This document shows positions 26,014 to 35,300 of a stretch of DNA of 41,656 nucleotides, piece by piece. The stretch is from Propionibacterium cyclohexanicum (GTDB lineage: Bacteria; Actinomycetota; Actinomycetes; Propionibacteriales; Propionibacteriaceae), in the NCBI RefSeq assembly GCF_900111365.1, contig NZ_FOGZ01000025.1, forward strand, positions 1 through 41,656, given 5' to 3'. The position numbers and the translations under genes were made by a program. The notes below the pieces were generated by a model. The model saw nothing but the letters and a program-made list of their open reading frames with translations. It searched no databases and had not been told where the DNA came from. Every line of letters begins with the position of its first letter. The first letter of the stretch is position 1.

Positions 26014-26427
26014 GTGGCAGAGGAAAACACGGAACTCACGGTCGCACAGATGAGCGCAGCGACCGGCATCACGGCGCACACCCTGCGCTACTACGAGCGT
26101 GCTGAACTGATCCGTCCGGTCGCACGCAACTCCGGCAATCAGCGTCGGTACTCGCCAGCCGACGTGGAGTGGGTGAAGTTCCTGCTGCGTCTGCGCGAGA
26201 CGGGGATGCCGATCGCGCAGATGCGTGAGTACGCGACCCTCCGAGAACACGGCCCGATCACCACTGAACCGCGCCTGCGGTTGCTGGAAGCACATCAAGT
26301 GGGTCTGCGCGAGCAGATCGCCAGGCTGCGCGCGCACGAGAAGGCATTGGCGGCGAAGATCGCGACCTACCGCGACGACCTTGCCGCCCGCCATGCACAC
26401 CGAAGGAACGAGGATGACGATGACTGA
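26014..26427 (+). CDS. MerR-family regulator (AdhR-like)
   Basis: The 137-residue protein has a MerR helix-turn-helix (TVAQMSAATGITAHTLRYYE, then ELIRPVARNSGNQRRYSPADVEWVKFLLRLRETGMPI) and a C-terminal coil (LREQIARLRAHEKALAAKIATY). This matches the AdhR/YcfQ-type subgroup that responds to electrophiles or aldehydes; no conserved metal-binding cysteine is present. The start is GTG 26014. The downstream carboxymuconolactone-decarboxylase gene overlaps its end, so the two form an operon under the palindromic promoter just upstream. The pair is wedged between two relaxase ruins. Confidence 0.85.
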   Translation: MAEENTELTVAQMSAATGITAHTLRYYERAELIRPVARNSGNQRRYSPADVEWVKFLLRLRETGMPIAQMREYATLREHGPITTEPRLRLLEAHQVGLREQIARLRAHEKALAAKIATYRDDLAARHAHRRNEDDDD

Positions 26428-26857
26428 GAAAACCGAACGACAGCAACGCTTCGAGCACGGCAAGGGAGTGCTAGACGCAATCGACGGAGAGGCCGGTACG
26501 AATGTCATCGACGCGCTGGAAGATATCTCCCCGGAACTCGCTCACCAGGTCGTGGCCTGGGGATTCGGGGAGATCTACTCCCGTCCAGGCCTGGAACCCC
26601 GAGACCGGCAACTTGTCACCCTCGGTGTGCTCACCGCCCTCGGCGGCTGCGAGCCACAACTTGATGTTCACATCAACGCGGCGTTGAACGTGGGGCTGAC
26701 CCCGCAACAGATCATCGAGGCCCTCCTGCATTCAGCCGTCTACTGCGGATTCCCGCGTGCTTTGAATGCGACATTCACCGCGAAGAAGGTCTTCGCTGAG
26801 CGCGGACTACTGCCAGTCACGTTCCCTTCAGCGCAAGACGTCTCGACGCGCCCTTGA
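26414..26857 (+). CDS. Carboxymuconolactone decarboxylase family protein
   Basis: The 147-residue all-helical protein fits the CMD/AhpD-like family: FGEIYSRPGLEPRDRQLVTL, LTALGGCEPQLDVHINAALN and GLTPQQIIEALLHSAVYCGF. The family includes gamma-carboxymuconolactone decarboxylase and AhpD-type disulfide reductases. The AhpD CxxC motif is absent (single cysteines only), so a peroxidase-partner role is unlikely. The start is ATG 26414 with AAGGAACGAGG just before it; ATG 26420 is possible. It overlaps merR by 14 bp, and this pairing with AdhR-like MerR regulators is common. The true substrate is unknown. Confidence 0.85.
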   Translation: MTMTEKTERQQRFEHGKGVLDAIDGEAGTNVIDALEDISPELAHQVVAWGFGEIYSRPGLEPRDRQLVTLGVLTALGGCEPQLDVHINAALNVGLTPQQIIEALLHSAVYCGFPRALNATFTAKKVFAERGLLPVTFPSAQDVSTRP

Positions 26858-26999
26858 CGTCGGAAGGGCAACACAGAACGGTTGAGTGTTACTGATACTG
26901 ATGAGGCGACCGCTACCGACTACAGCGAGAACCCGGGTTCCATAACCCGAGTCACCAGTAGACTGGGACTGTGCACACGCGCACGATCATGGGCGAGTG
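26858..26999. other. Spacer before second relaxase remnant
   Basis: A short open frame from 26882 runs through here, but its first 35 codons resemble nothing known. I see no gene. Confidence 0.35.
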
Positions 27000-28017
27000 C
27001 GTTTTGGGTACATCGGCTATGCCGTCTCCTCCTACCGGGCGCAGGCATCACTGTCGACGCCTCGCACGTCCTGGTCGAGGCGAGCATGACGCGGGAGAAC
27101 CTGTACGTCGCGCTCACCCGCGGACGGCAGACGAACATGGACTACGTCGCCATCGACAAGCCCGAATCGGACCATGCTGGTCCGCACCCCGGCGACAACG
27201 CCGAGGCCACCGCCCGATCGGCGCTGTTCGGAGTACTCCAACACAACGGCGCCGAACAGTCCGCTCACGAGACGATCACCAGCGAGCAGAACACCTGGGC
27301 GAACATCGGCCAACTCGCCGCCGAATACGAGACCATCGTCGCCGCAGCCCTACATGACCGCTGGGCCACCCTTATCCGCACCTCCGTCTGAGCGATGAGG
27401 ACGAAGACGCCGCGATCGCCTCACCTGCGTTCGGCGCACTCACCGCCGAACTGCGCCGAGCCGAGGCCAACCACCACGACGTCGACACTCTGCTCTCGCA
27501 GCTGACGCAAGCCCGGGAATTTGGTGACGCCGACGACATCGCCGCCGTCCTCCACCACCGCGTCGCCAAGGCGACCGTCCGACCGGCGGGATCCGGCCGC
27601 ACCCGCAAAGCACCGCGCCTGATCGCCGGACTCATCCCCGAAGCCACCGGCACCATGAACGATGAGTTCCGAAGGGCGCTCACCGAGCGTCGTGGCCTCA
27701 TCGAGACTCGCGCCGACGCACTCCTCGAGGCTGCGCTCACCGACAAACACGAATGGATTATGAAACTCGGCACCCAGCCCAAGCAGGCACGAGCAGCCCA
27801 AGCCTGGCGGTACGCGGCCCGCACCATCGCCACCTACCGGGACCGCTACGGCATCACCGGCGACGCCCCGCTCGGAGCGTCCGCCGACACAGACATGCAG
27901 AAGATCGACGCAGCGCGGGCCCGGGCTGCAGTCGATCGGCTACGCGACCTGTCCCACGACCGTGACAGAACATCACGACGGCCCGCACCGCGGCACGCCG
28001 CCGGCCGGACGCTCTGA
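27000..28017 (+). pseudogene. TraA/TrwC-type relaxase-helicase, C-terminal remnant (copy 2)
   Basis: Pieces in three frames give GYIGYAVSSYRAQ, then ITVDASHVLVEASMTRENLY and VALTRGRQTNMDYVAIDKPE, the last helicase motifs of a MobF relaxase. A long charged C-terminus (LSDEDEDAAIASPAFGAL onward, with AWRYAARTIATYRDRYGITG) runs to the stop at 28017. Shifts occur near 27045 and near 27390. The same motif region in copy 1 reads differently (SGIYVGMTRGRDTNYLH), so this comes from a second, different relaxase. Confidence 0.8.
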
Positions 28018-28165
28018 CCAGGCCTTCCGTCTGTCACCGCTGAGCCGTACAGTTGAATACGAGGCAGATTTTTCCTCCACAATGGCGCCCCTCGTGGGCA
28101 GGCCGGTTCGGCCACTCTCCGACGCACTGCCTCACTCAACATCCGTGCGACGAGAGGACAAGACC

Positions 28166-28546
28166 ATGTTCCGACTGCTCTGGGCCACGAGTGTCTACGC
28201 TCGCTGCTACCTGCGACGCTACATGCCCAGCAACGTCCTGCTCGACCTGATCCGATCGAGGCGAGGCCTGAAGTGGGGTGCGCCCGCCATGCTGCTCGCT
28301 CTCCCGTACCTGCTCGTCGCGAGCACCTGCACCAGTCTGTTCGCCAACGGCGGCCCAGGATGGCTGAACCTCGTCGTCCTCTGGGGTACGTGGAACGCTC
28401 TCAAGTTCCTCATCATGGGCCCGACCAGCATCGTCATGCTAGTTCTTGCCCGCTGTGGCAACCATAGAGCCATACGAGCCAAGCCATATGGCGGACCCAG
28501 GTGCTCTCGACGACGTGCGAGAGGCAGCCGCGAGCAGCTACTCTAG
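28166..28546 (+). CDS. Small membrane protein of actinobacterial integrative elements
   Basis: The 126-residue protein starts MFRLLWATSVYARCYLRRYM and has two hydrophobic segments (APAMLLALPYLLVASTCTSLF and LVVLWGTWNALKFLIMGPTS) and a basic tail. I recall close relatives next to TraA-type relaxase genes in actinobacterial elements, sometimes loosely called sulfate permease; there is no real evidence of transport. The ATG at 28166 has a GAGAGG ribosome site. Its end lies 34 bp before the GHKL ATPase. It seems intact and probably belongs to the conjugative element rather than the defence genes. Confidence 0.6.
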   Translation: MFRLLWATSVYARCYLRRYMPSNVLLDLIRSRRGLKWGAPAMLLALPYLLVASTCTSLFANGGPGWLNLVVLWGTWNALKFLIMGPTSIVMLVLARCGNHRAIRAKPYGGPRCSRRRARGSREQLL

Positions 28547-28580
28547 ATGTAGGGACGCTCACACAGATGTCAGGAGGAGC

Positions 28581-30035
28581 ATGAGCACGCAGGCCACCCG
28601 AGCCGACGATCTCCTCGTCTCGTCGAACTTCATCCGAGCCGTACGCGAGTCCGGATATCTCAATATCGCCACGGCGTTGGCGGAACTGATTGATAACTCC
28701 CTGCAGGCGACAGCCACGGATGTGTCCGTCACAATCAGCCGCGATACGGCGGACGCGTTTCCCGAAATTGTGGTCGAGGACAACGGAACCGGCATGTCCA
28801 AGGCTGAATTGGAGTTTTGCCTGCGCTTCGGAGGTTCGTCGCGTTTCGACGCGCGCCAGTCATTCGGTCGATTTGGGATGGGGCTACCAGCAGCCAGTCT
28901 CAGCCAAGCGCGCCGCGTAGAGGTCACCTCTTGGCAGAGCGGCGGGTACGAGAGCACCGTCGCCTTGGACGTCGATGCCATTGTGGCTGGGAGCGGTCCG
29001 ACGCTTGTTGCCCATCGTGGAGCCCACAGTACCAGTGAATCTGGGTGCCGCGTCCGCTGGATACAGTGCGATCGTATTGAATACCGTCGACTCGCTTGGC
29101 TTGGAAAGTCGCTCCACCGTGACCTGGGGCGGATGTACCGACGTTTTCTCGTGGCCGGCCTGAACATCACGATCAACGGGGTGCCCGTCATTGCGGTCGA
29201 TCCGATGCTACTCACGACAAAGATCGAGGGCGCTACGGCACGGCTTGCTTTCGATGAACTCCAGTACGAGTTAGAGACCACCGAAGGCGGCACCTCCTTC
29301 GTCAAGGTACGGTTCGCAACGCTACCCCTGCAGCGCTGGCATCACCTCGACAGTGTGACGAAGCGCAGGCTCGGCATTGTTGGTGGTGGTGGGGTATCCA
29401 TTCTGCGCGCCGGGCGTGAGATCGCCAGAGGCTGGCACCTCATGGGGAGGAAGCGTAAGGAAAACTACGATGACTGGTGGCGCTGTGAGATCGAGTTCGA
29501 ACCTAGTCTTGATGAGCATTTCGGCATCACGAACAACAAACAAGGGATACGCCCCTCTGCAACGTTGCGTGAGGCCATTGAACCCGAACTGGAGTCAATC
29601 GCTCGACTCCTTAACGCGCGTGTACGTCAAGCCTTTGAAAATGTGAAGCTCCAAGCAGTATCTGAGGCTTCATGCCGCATAGCGGCCGCAGCTGACTCCG
29701 ATCTTCCCGTAATCACCTCACGCGGACGAGGTGGCGCAATCCAGTACCGGTTGGGGTCTGACGTCCTCCCGATGGACGTGATGTTCCAATCAACGCTGGC
29801 TCAGCGAACGCTCGACCTGACGCTCAACGCTGACCATCCTGCTTTCGCTGCGCTCTACCAGCCCCTCCAAGCACTCGAATGTGGGACTGTGGCAGAACAA
29901 CTCCGCACATCGATTGAGTTGTTCCTATTGTCGTTCGCTCGCAGCGCCGTCCAGTTGGAGCGAGCCGGACAGCCGCTGAACGACTTGATACAGGCATGGA
30001 GCAGTACATACCGACGGATGCTCCAGAAGTCATGA
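28581..30035 (+). CDS. GHKL-fold ATPase (MutL/Hsp90-like), defence-associated
   Basis: The 484-residue protein has an N-terminal Bergerat ATP-binding fold with all motifs: ALAELIDNSLQA (E35 and N39), VVEDNGTGMS (D67-N-G-x-G) and SFGRFGMGLPAAS (glycine lid). The middle and C-terminal parts (about 150-484) are unlike MutL endonucleases, and I see no metal-binding DQHA motif. ATG 28581 is preceded by AGGAGG; the frame extends 45 codons upstream through the previous gene's end. Its stop overlaps the next start as ATGA (30032-30035), so both proteins are probably made together. GHKL ATPases occur in several defence systems as ATP-driven clamps or sensors; that role is inferred here. Confidence 0.85.
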   Translation: MSTQATRADDLLVSSNFIRAVRESGYLNIATALAELIDNSLQATATDVSVTISRDTADAFPEIVVEDNGTGMSKAELEFCLRFGGSSRFDARQSFGRFGMGLPAASLSQARRVEVTSWQSGGYESTVALDVDAIVAGSGPTLVAHRGAHSTSESGCRVRWIQCDRIEYRRLAWLGKSLHRDLGRMYRRFLVAGLNITINGVPVIAVDPMLLTTKIEGATARLAFDELQYELETTEGGTSFVKVRFATLPLQRWHHLDSVTKRRLGIVGGGGVSILRAGREIARGWHLMGRKRKENYDDWWRCEIEFEPSLDEHFGITNNKQGIRPSATLREAIEPELESIARLLNARVRQAFENVKLQAVSEASCRIAAAADSDLPVITSRGRGGAIQYRLGSDVLPMDVMFQSTLAQRTLDLTLNADHPAFAALYQPLQALECGTVAEQLRTSIELFLLSFARSAVQLERAGQPLNDLIQAWSSTYRRMLQKS

Positions 30036-32020
30036 CCGGAAAAGACACCAAGTCTATCCCACTCACGCTCCCCGCCGCTGCAAGCGCCTCAGAACGAAGG
30101 GCATTCACTCGTCTGTGCAGGCTATTGGTCCACGCCCACCTCGACCCGGAAGTGCAGATGAATCCAAGCATCTGGTTCAGAGCGGCCGGGATTAGAGACC
30201 TTTACAACAAGCCCCTACTGGCCGCCGCTGCCCGTACAGTTCTCGATCTCGTCGACCAGGGATGGACCGTGCGAGGCGACAAACAGGTCCCTCTGCTTAG
30301 CCCTCCACACGTCGACGGGGATCGAGACACAGAAAAGGCTCGCGTCCGCAGGCAAGAGCACCTTCGCCGCGACGCCCAACTTCGACAGCCCAGCGTCCGT
30401 CGCTTCATCGAAGGCATGGAGCACGGTCATCCCCACGGTGGTCATCTCGTGTCGATCTTCAACTTGATGCGAGACGGACGAGAACTTGCTGATGCTCTCG
30501 AAGCAGACCCCAGAGCGACCCACACGATCCAGCCATACGTGCAAATCGTGGACGGTACAAGCACTTGCGAGCTTACCGGCTTCAAACTGCACGACATCTG
30601 GCGCTACTTCCGCCATACCTGGTCGAATGCCTACTCGACGGTCCCCGGACGGTCCATGCCGATCCTGATCCGTGACGCGGCAACCGAGTATCACTCGGTC
30701 ATCGGGTTGGCCGCAATTTCCAGTCCCATCGTCCAGATCGCAGATCGTGACGGCTGGTTGCAATGGGACACCAAGCACTTCGTGGAAGCGCTCCAAGCTA
30801 ATCCTACTGACAAGATCGCCCGCTGGCTCGCGCACCGCATCCAAGCTCAGTGCTCTGAGATATATGTGGACGATCTGCTCCGCGACGGCCTGCTGCAGCC
30901 AAACGACCTGAAGAACCCCACGCAGGACGTGATTGCGCGGCTCCGCGCGGATGCCAAGCGCCACCGAGCTAAGCATTACCAAGGCACTCGGATCAGCAAA
31001 ATCCGAAGCATCGAGAGTGACGCATGGGTTGCTCGGGCCGAAACCGACCTCTTTCGGTCGAAGCGATCAGCCCTACTCGCCGAGACACTTGAAGTCCAAG
31101 GAGTGCTCGGTACTTATCTCACCCCGAGGCCAACGGCCATGGGCCTACGTCGAGCACTTGACGACCCGAAGGCCAAGGTACAGATAGGGCGGCTGGTCCG
31201 ACATGCTCGTGGCGAACGAGTCGGCACTGTCATCGCCGATCTGACGGTGTGTGGGGCAATCGCGCCATACAGTTCATTAGCGGCGGGTAAGTTAGTCGGC
31301 GCGCTTGCTGTGTCACCCATTACGCTCGCCGCTTACCGTGCCAAGTATTCGCGCCCCAGCGAGATTGCCTCGGCGATGGCAGGACGGCCGATCACTCGCG
31401 ACGCCCGGTTAGCTTTCGTCGGCACAACCTCGCTCTATGGCACGGGCTCCAGCCAATACAATCGATTGTTCTGGCCGGCTTCAGTGATGGGGGGGGCTGG
31501 CGACGTCCGCATGGGGTTCTACGAATTGGGACACTCCCGGTCATTTGGCACATCACATTTCTCCGACGCTACGGTTCAGGCGCTGGTACGTCTATCCGAA
31601 CTCAGTGGAGACCGAATACGCGTGAACAGCATCTTCGGTGAAGGGGTCAGTCCTCGCCTGCGTAAAGTTCGGCTCGGCCTGGCCGCACTCGGTTGGCCGA
31701 CAAACGAATTATTGAGACACGGGCGTAAACGCATCCTCTACGGTGTACCACTGGTTGAGAACCTCCGTGACTTCGCGCTCGGCATTGACCCAGATCCGGT
31801 CTATCTTTTCGATCCCGAACCCCGCGATACCGGCGAGTCCGTGGCACAGTGGTGGCTCGAGCGATGGGGGCGGCGACGCGCGGCCCAGGAACGAGTGCAG
31901 GAGAACATGCGCCAGAACAGCCTCGTACGTCCTGTCCGTCACGGCGCACGGGTTCCGTTGCCAAAGGACGACGAAGCCTTGCCGGACAGCACAACCCGCG
32001 CTGCCCCGCACGAGATCTGA
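30032..32020 (+). CDS. DruA-like DUF4338 protein
   Basis: The 662-residue protein has the pattern I associate with DUF4338 (Druantia DruA): GFKLHDIWRYFRHTW (about 184-197), PILIRDAATEYHSVIGLAAI (about 210-229), QIADRDGWLQW, VCGAIAPYSSLAAGKLVGAL (about 406-425) and GTTSLYGTGSSQYNRL (about 464-479). DruA is an anti-phage component of unknown biochemistry. The start at ATG 30032 overlaps the ATPase stop (ATGA); ATG 29996 would overlap by 40 bp and is less likely. It converges on the DruE-like gene at 32309. Family assignment is from memory of motifs and is moderately sure; function is inferred from context. Confidence 0.7.
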   Translation: MTGKDTKSIPLTLPAAASASERRAFTRLCRLLVHAHLDPEVQMNPSIWFRAAGIRDLYNKPLLAAAARTVLDLVDQGWTVRGDKQVPLLSPPHVDGDRDTEKARVRRQEHLRRDAQLRQPSVRRFIEGMEHGHPHGGHLVSIFNLMRDGRELADALEADPRATHTIQPYVQIVDGTSTCELTGFKLHDIWRYFRHTWSNAYSTVPGRSMPILIRDAATEYHSVIGLAAISSPIVQIADRDGWLQWDTKHFVEALQANPTDKIARWLAHRIQAQCSEIYVDDLLRDGLLQPNDLKNPTQDVIARLRADAKRHRAKHYQGTRISKIRSIESDAWVARAETDLFRSKRSALLAETLEVQGVLGTYLTPRPTAMGLRRALDDPKAKVQIGRLVRHARGERVGTVIADLTVCGAIAPYSSLAAGKLVGALAVSPITLAAYRAKYSRPSEIASAMAGRPITRDARLAFVGTTSLYGTGSSQYNRLFWPASVMGGAGDVRMGFYELGHSRSFGTSHFSDATVQALVRLSELSGDRIRVNSIFGEGVSPRLRKVRLGLAALGWPTNELLRHGRKRILYGVPLVENLRDFALGIDPDPVYLFDPEPRDTGESVAQWWLERWGRRRAAQERVQENMRQNSLVRPVRHGARVPLPKDDEALPDSTTRAAPHEI

Positions 32021-32308
32021 GCGTAACTTTGCCAGCTTAAGTACTGCGGACGTACTCGTAAGCGCCGCAACGATTACCTCGTCGAGCAGGGTGACAGAAT
32101 CGCTTCGCGGCGGCAGGGACGGCAGTCGCGGCGGCGTCGACCACTTCGACTCACGTGGCGACGCTATCCCAGGCGCGAACAAGGTCATCGTGCTCGGTAC
32201 TCACACGGTGGCCTCTTTGAGAGAGTGAAGAATAACTCCACGCCGACAACTGATGAACGAGTAGCACCTATCCAGAGGTGATGTTAGTCTCGAAGACTCG
32301 CGGTTTCG
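32021..32308. other. Convergent intergenic region between druA-like and druE-like genes
   Basis: This 288-bp gap separates the 3' ends of the two transcription units. Short frames exist on both strands but none looks real. A weak AGTAC/GTACT stem near 32040-32057 is the only hairpin I noticed; it has no T-tract. Confidence 0.4.
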
Positions 32309-35300
32309 TCAAATCAGCCGCTCCAGCACCTGATTGGTGGCCACGGGGAGATTGCGCATTACCACCATGTCATCGACCGGATAGACGGAGACACCGTCGA
32401 ATTCCTTCGCGTCCCAGAGCTCTCGCGTGGGCGGCTGGTCGCGCGTCAGCGGACTCTGGACATAGAAGATATAGTCGCGTCCCTTGCCTCTAGCCAAAAT
32501 GGGGGCAGTGATAGTTCCTAACCCGGAGACGACAACCGGATGATCTCTGAAAAACTCGATGCCTTCGATTTCTCGGCATTGGAGATCGGCCAGAAGTCTG
32601 TCAATCGATTGACTGATGCGTTCAGCGCCCAACGTTGGCATTGTGCCGTCCAGCACATACCTGAGGAGTGCCGCGCCCACCTTGCGGTCCAGCAATCCGT
32701 GCTCGAAACGGTTGCGAAAGCTTCGCAGGCAGCGGTAGCAGGATGCGTCGCAGTCCGCCGGACAGTTCTCGAGACGTTCCAAGGCCTTCCTAAAGATAGA
32801 AATGCCGTAGCCATATACGCGGCGTGTGAAGCCTGCTCCTCCGGGCAGAGTGTCATAGAGGTAAATCTCGGCCTCCAGACCATGGTTCCCGGCAGGTGTC
32901 AATGCCGGTCGGAATTCGGCTTGAAGCTCGCTGGCATCGATGTCCAGTTCGCCGGCCGCTGCGATGGTTAGTGCCTCTGCAACCGTTCTGAGCGCCACTT
33001 GAGTGGAAAGCAACTCAGGCCGCAGCGTGATCGGATTCTCGACCTTCAGACGCACCAACAGCACGTCGGAGATAAAATCAGTTCCCAAGACCAGTCCCCG
33101 AGTCGAGGCTGATCCCAGGCAATCGGGATGGCGCTCATCTGGGTAAGGCTTCGGGTGAGGTCCCAACACAATGCCAGTTGCACCTTTCGTCGGCTCGATC
33201 AAGCCGCATCGTGTGCAGTACGTGTAGCCCTCGTTTCCCGGTCCGGTGTTGGTGACCAGCAGCCTATCTCGGCGATAGATCTGCTCCAGCCGATCAGTGA
33301 CATGATCCCAGGCAGTGTCCTCCTCAGGGCCTTCGGCGACCAACTTGGCCCGAGTGGCGTAGCTGTTGGCAGGCGCATCGTCGGGGCTGGTCCCCGGGTC
33401 CTCACCCACGCGGTGGGCAAATCCAGGTGGGCGCATCCAGTTCTTTGCCTCACCGAACTTGCCCTCCGCCCCACACGCCGGGCACTTTCGCACTTTGCCC
33501 CGTTCTGCCTCTTCGTATGGGAAGAGTTTGGCGTAGTGGCAGACCTGACATTCGAAGTACAGTCGCTTGTCACGCCAGGCCTGAAAAAGTTCCTTGCGTA
33601 TCGGCGCGTAGATGGCCCCGGAGGTCCACTCCTTGTTATCAATCCAAACGACCTTGCCCGGCGCGTACTGGCTGAGCGCGATGGGTAGTCCTTGACTCGG
33701 CGCATAGCGGAATTCGGTGTGGAACGGTTCGGACTTGTCGCGATCGAAAACATGAAATGAAGCGACGTCCGTTGGGAACGCGTAGCGTGGTAGGACCCCT
33801 TTGTAGAGAAGCCGATCGAGCAGGTTCGTTTGGCTGCGTAGCTCACTCGGGAGTTCGGCTCCGTCCTCACCGGCATCTCCTCCTTCCACCTCAACATCCT
33901 GCGGAGCAACGTCCCCGACCTCTGGCTCGGACAGAGTTCCTGTCGGTTCGAGGTCGAGGGCCTTATCGATCTCGCTAAGGGTCCGCGTCACAAGGTGGCC
34001 AAGGATCTCCTGGCGGTCTTCGCGCTTGAGCTCGGTCGGCAACCAAGCATCCACGTCCGCGATGAGCGACGCGCGATGGCGGTTCAGCCACTCTTCGAAG
34101 TCGGTGCGGTTGAGCGGCGACGTAGTCCCGGTGAAGCCACGCACGGTACCAAGGACTTCGAACAGTTGTGGCTGATCTTCCGGCGCGATCTGCGGCAGGC
34201 GATCCTGGTTGTAGCGCTGCAACAGATAGGCGATGACATGGCGACGGGCGATCTCGTCGTTGTCTAGGGTCAGGGTTGGATCGTCCACTTCGCCACGGAT
34301 CATGAGGTCGGGGTTCCGGAAATAGTGGTCGTCATGAGTATCGGCGCCTCCAAAGGCGACGACAGTCGCCACTGCATTGCCGCGACGTCCCGCTCGACCG
34401 GCCCGCTGCTGGTAGTTGGCCCGTGACGGCGGCATGTTTCGCAGAGCCACTCCGGACAGGCTTCCAATGTCGATTCCAACCTCCATCGTGGTTGTGCAAG
34501 ACAGCACATCGATTGCCGCCCGTTCTCGCTCGCCTGGTCGAGGCAGACCAACGTTGACATCCTGAAAGAGCAACTCGTATTCTTCAGCTCGGGAGAAGAC
34601 GGCATCGGACTGGGCGGCGTTGAGCTGTGCCGTGTGCTCGGCCGCGATGATACTCATGATTGGCTTGTCCGGAGTCTTCAGAGCACGCTCGGCACTTTCC
34701 CGGTAATAGCCCTTGCGCGCTTTGAACACCTCATCGACCTCAGGGTCAAGCGTGCGCACTCTATCGGCGCCGCAGCTAACGCACTTGGTTGACCCAGGAA
34801 AAGGCCGTTGGGTGAAGCGGCAGCGCTCGCAGTAGCCCCAGAGCCCGCCAACCTCGAGGGCGACGTTGCCGGCCAGCAGTCGGTACTTGCTCCCCATGGC
34901 TTCACAGAATCTCGGCAGGATCGTAGGTAGCCAGGAATTCTTGAATGCCTTCTTGGCAGCCGGGGTGCCGAGCCAGCGGTCAATGGTCTGGAATTTCCCA
35001 GAATGCGGCTTGACGCCGCCCTTCTGCTGCCACCACTCTTGTGTCATTGAGGGAAACCAGATACCTCGCGCCGGGGTCGCCCACTGAGCGAGCCACAGTC
35101 TGAGCAGCGTCAGGCGCTCCTCGGCCGTCTCAGCCACCCCGGGAATGGCGGGTAGCTGAGCCAATAGATCATCAGTTAGGCTGGCCTTCTCACGTAGAGA
35201 AGCCAGCCCGAGCGAAGCTAGGCCGTAATACTTGTCGGTCAGCGCGGCATACATGGCCCGAAGCAAGGACTGTGGCGGACGCGCTGTCAGCATCAAGAGT

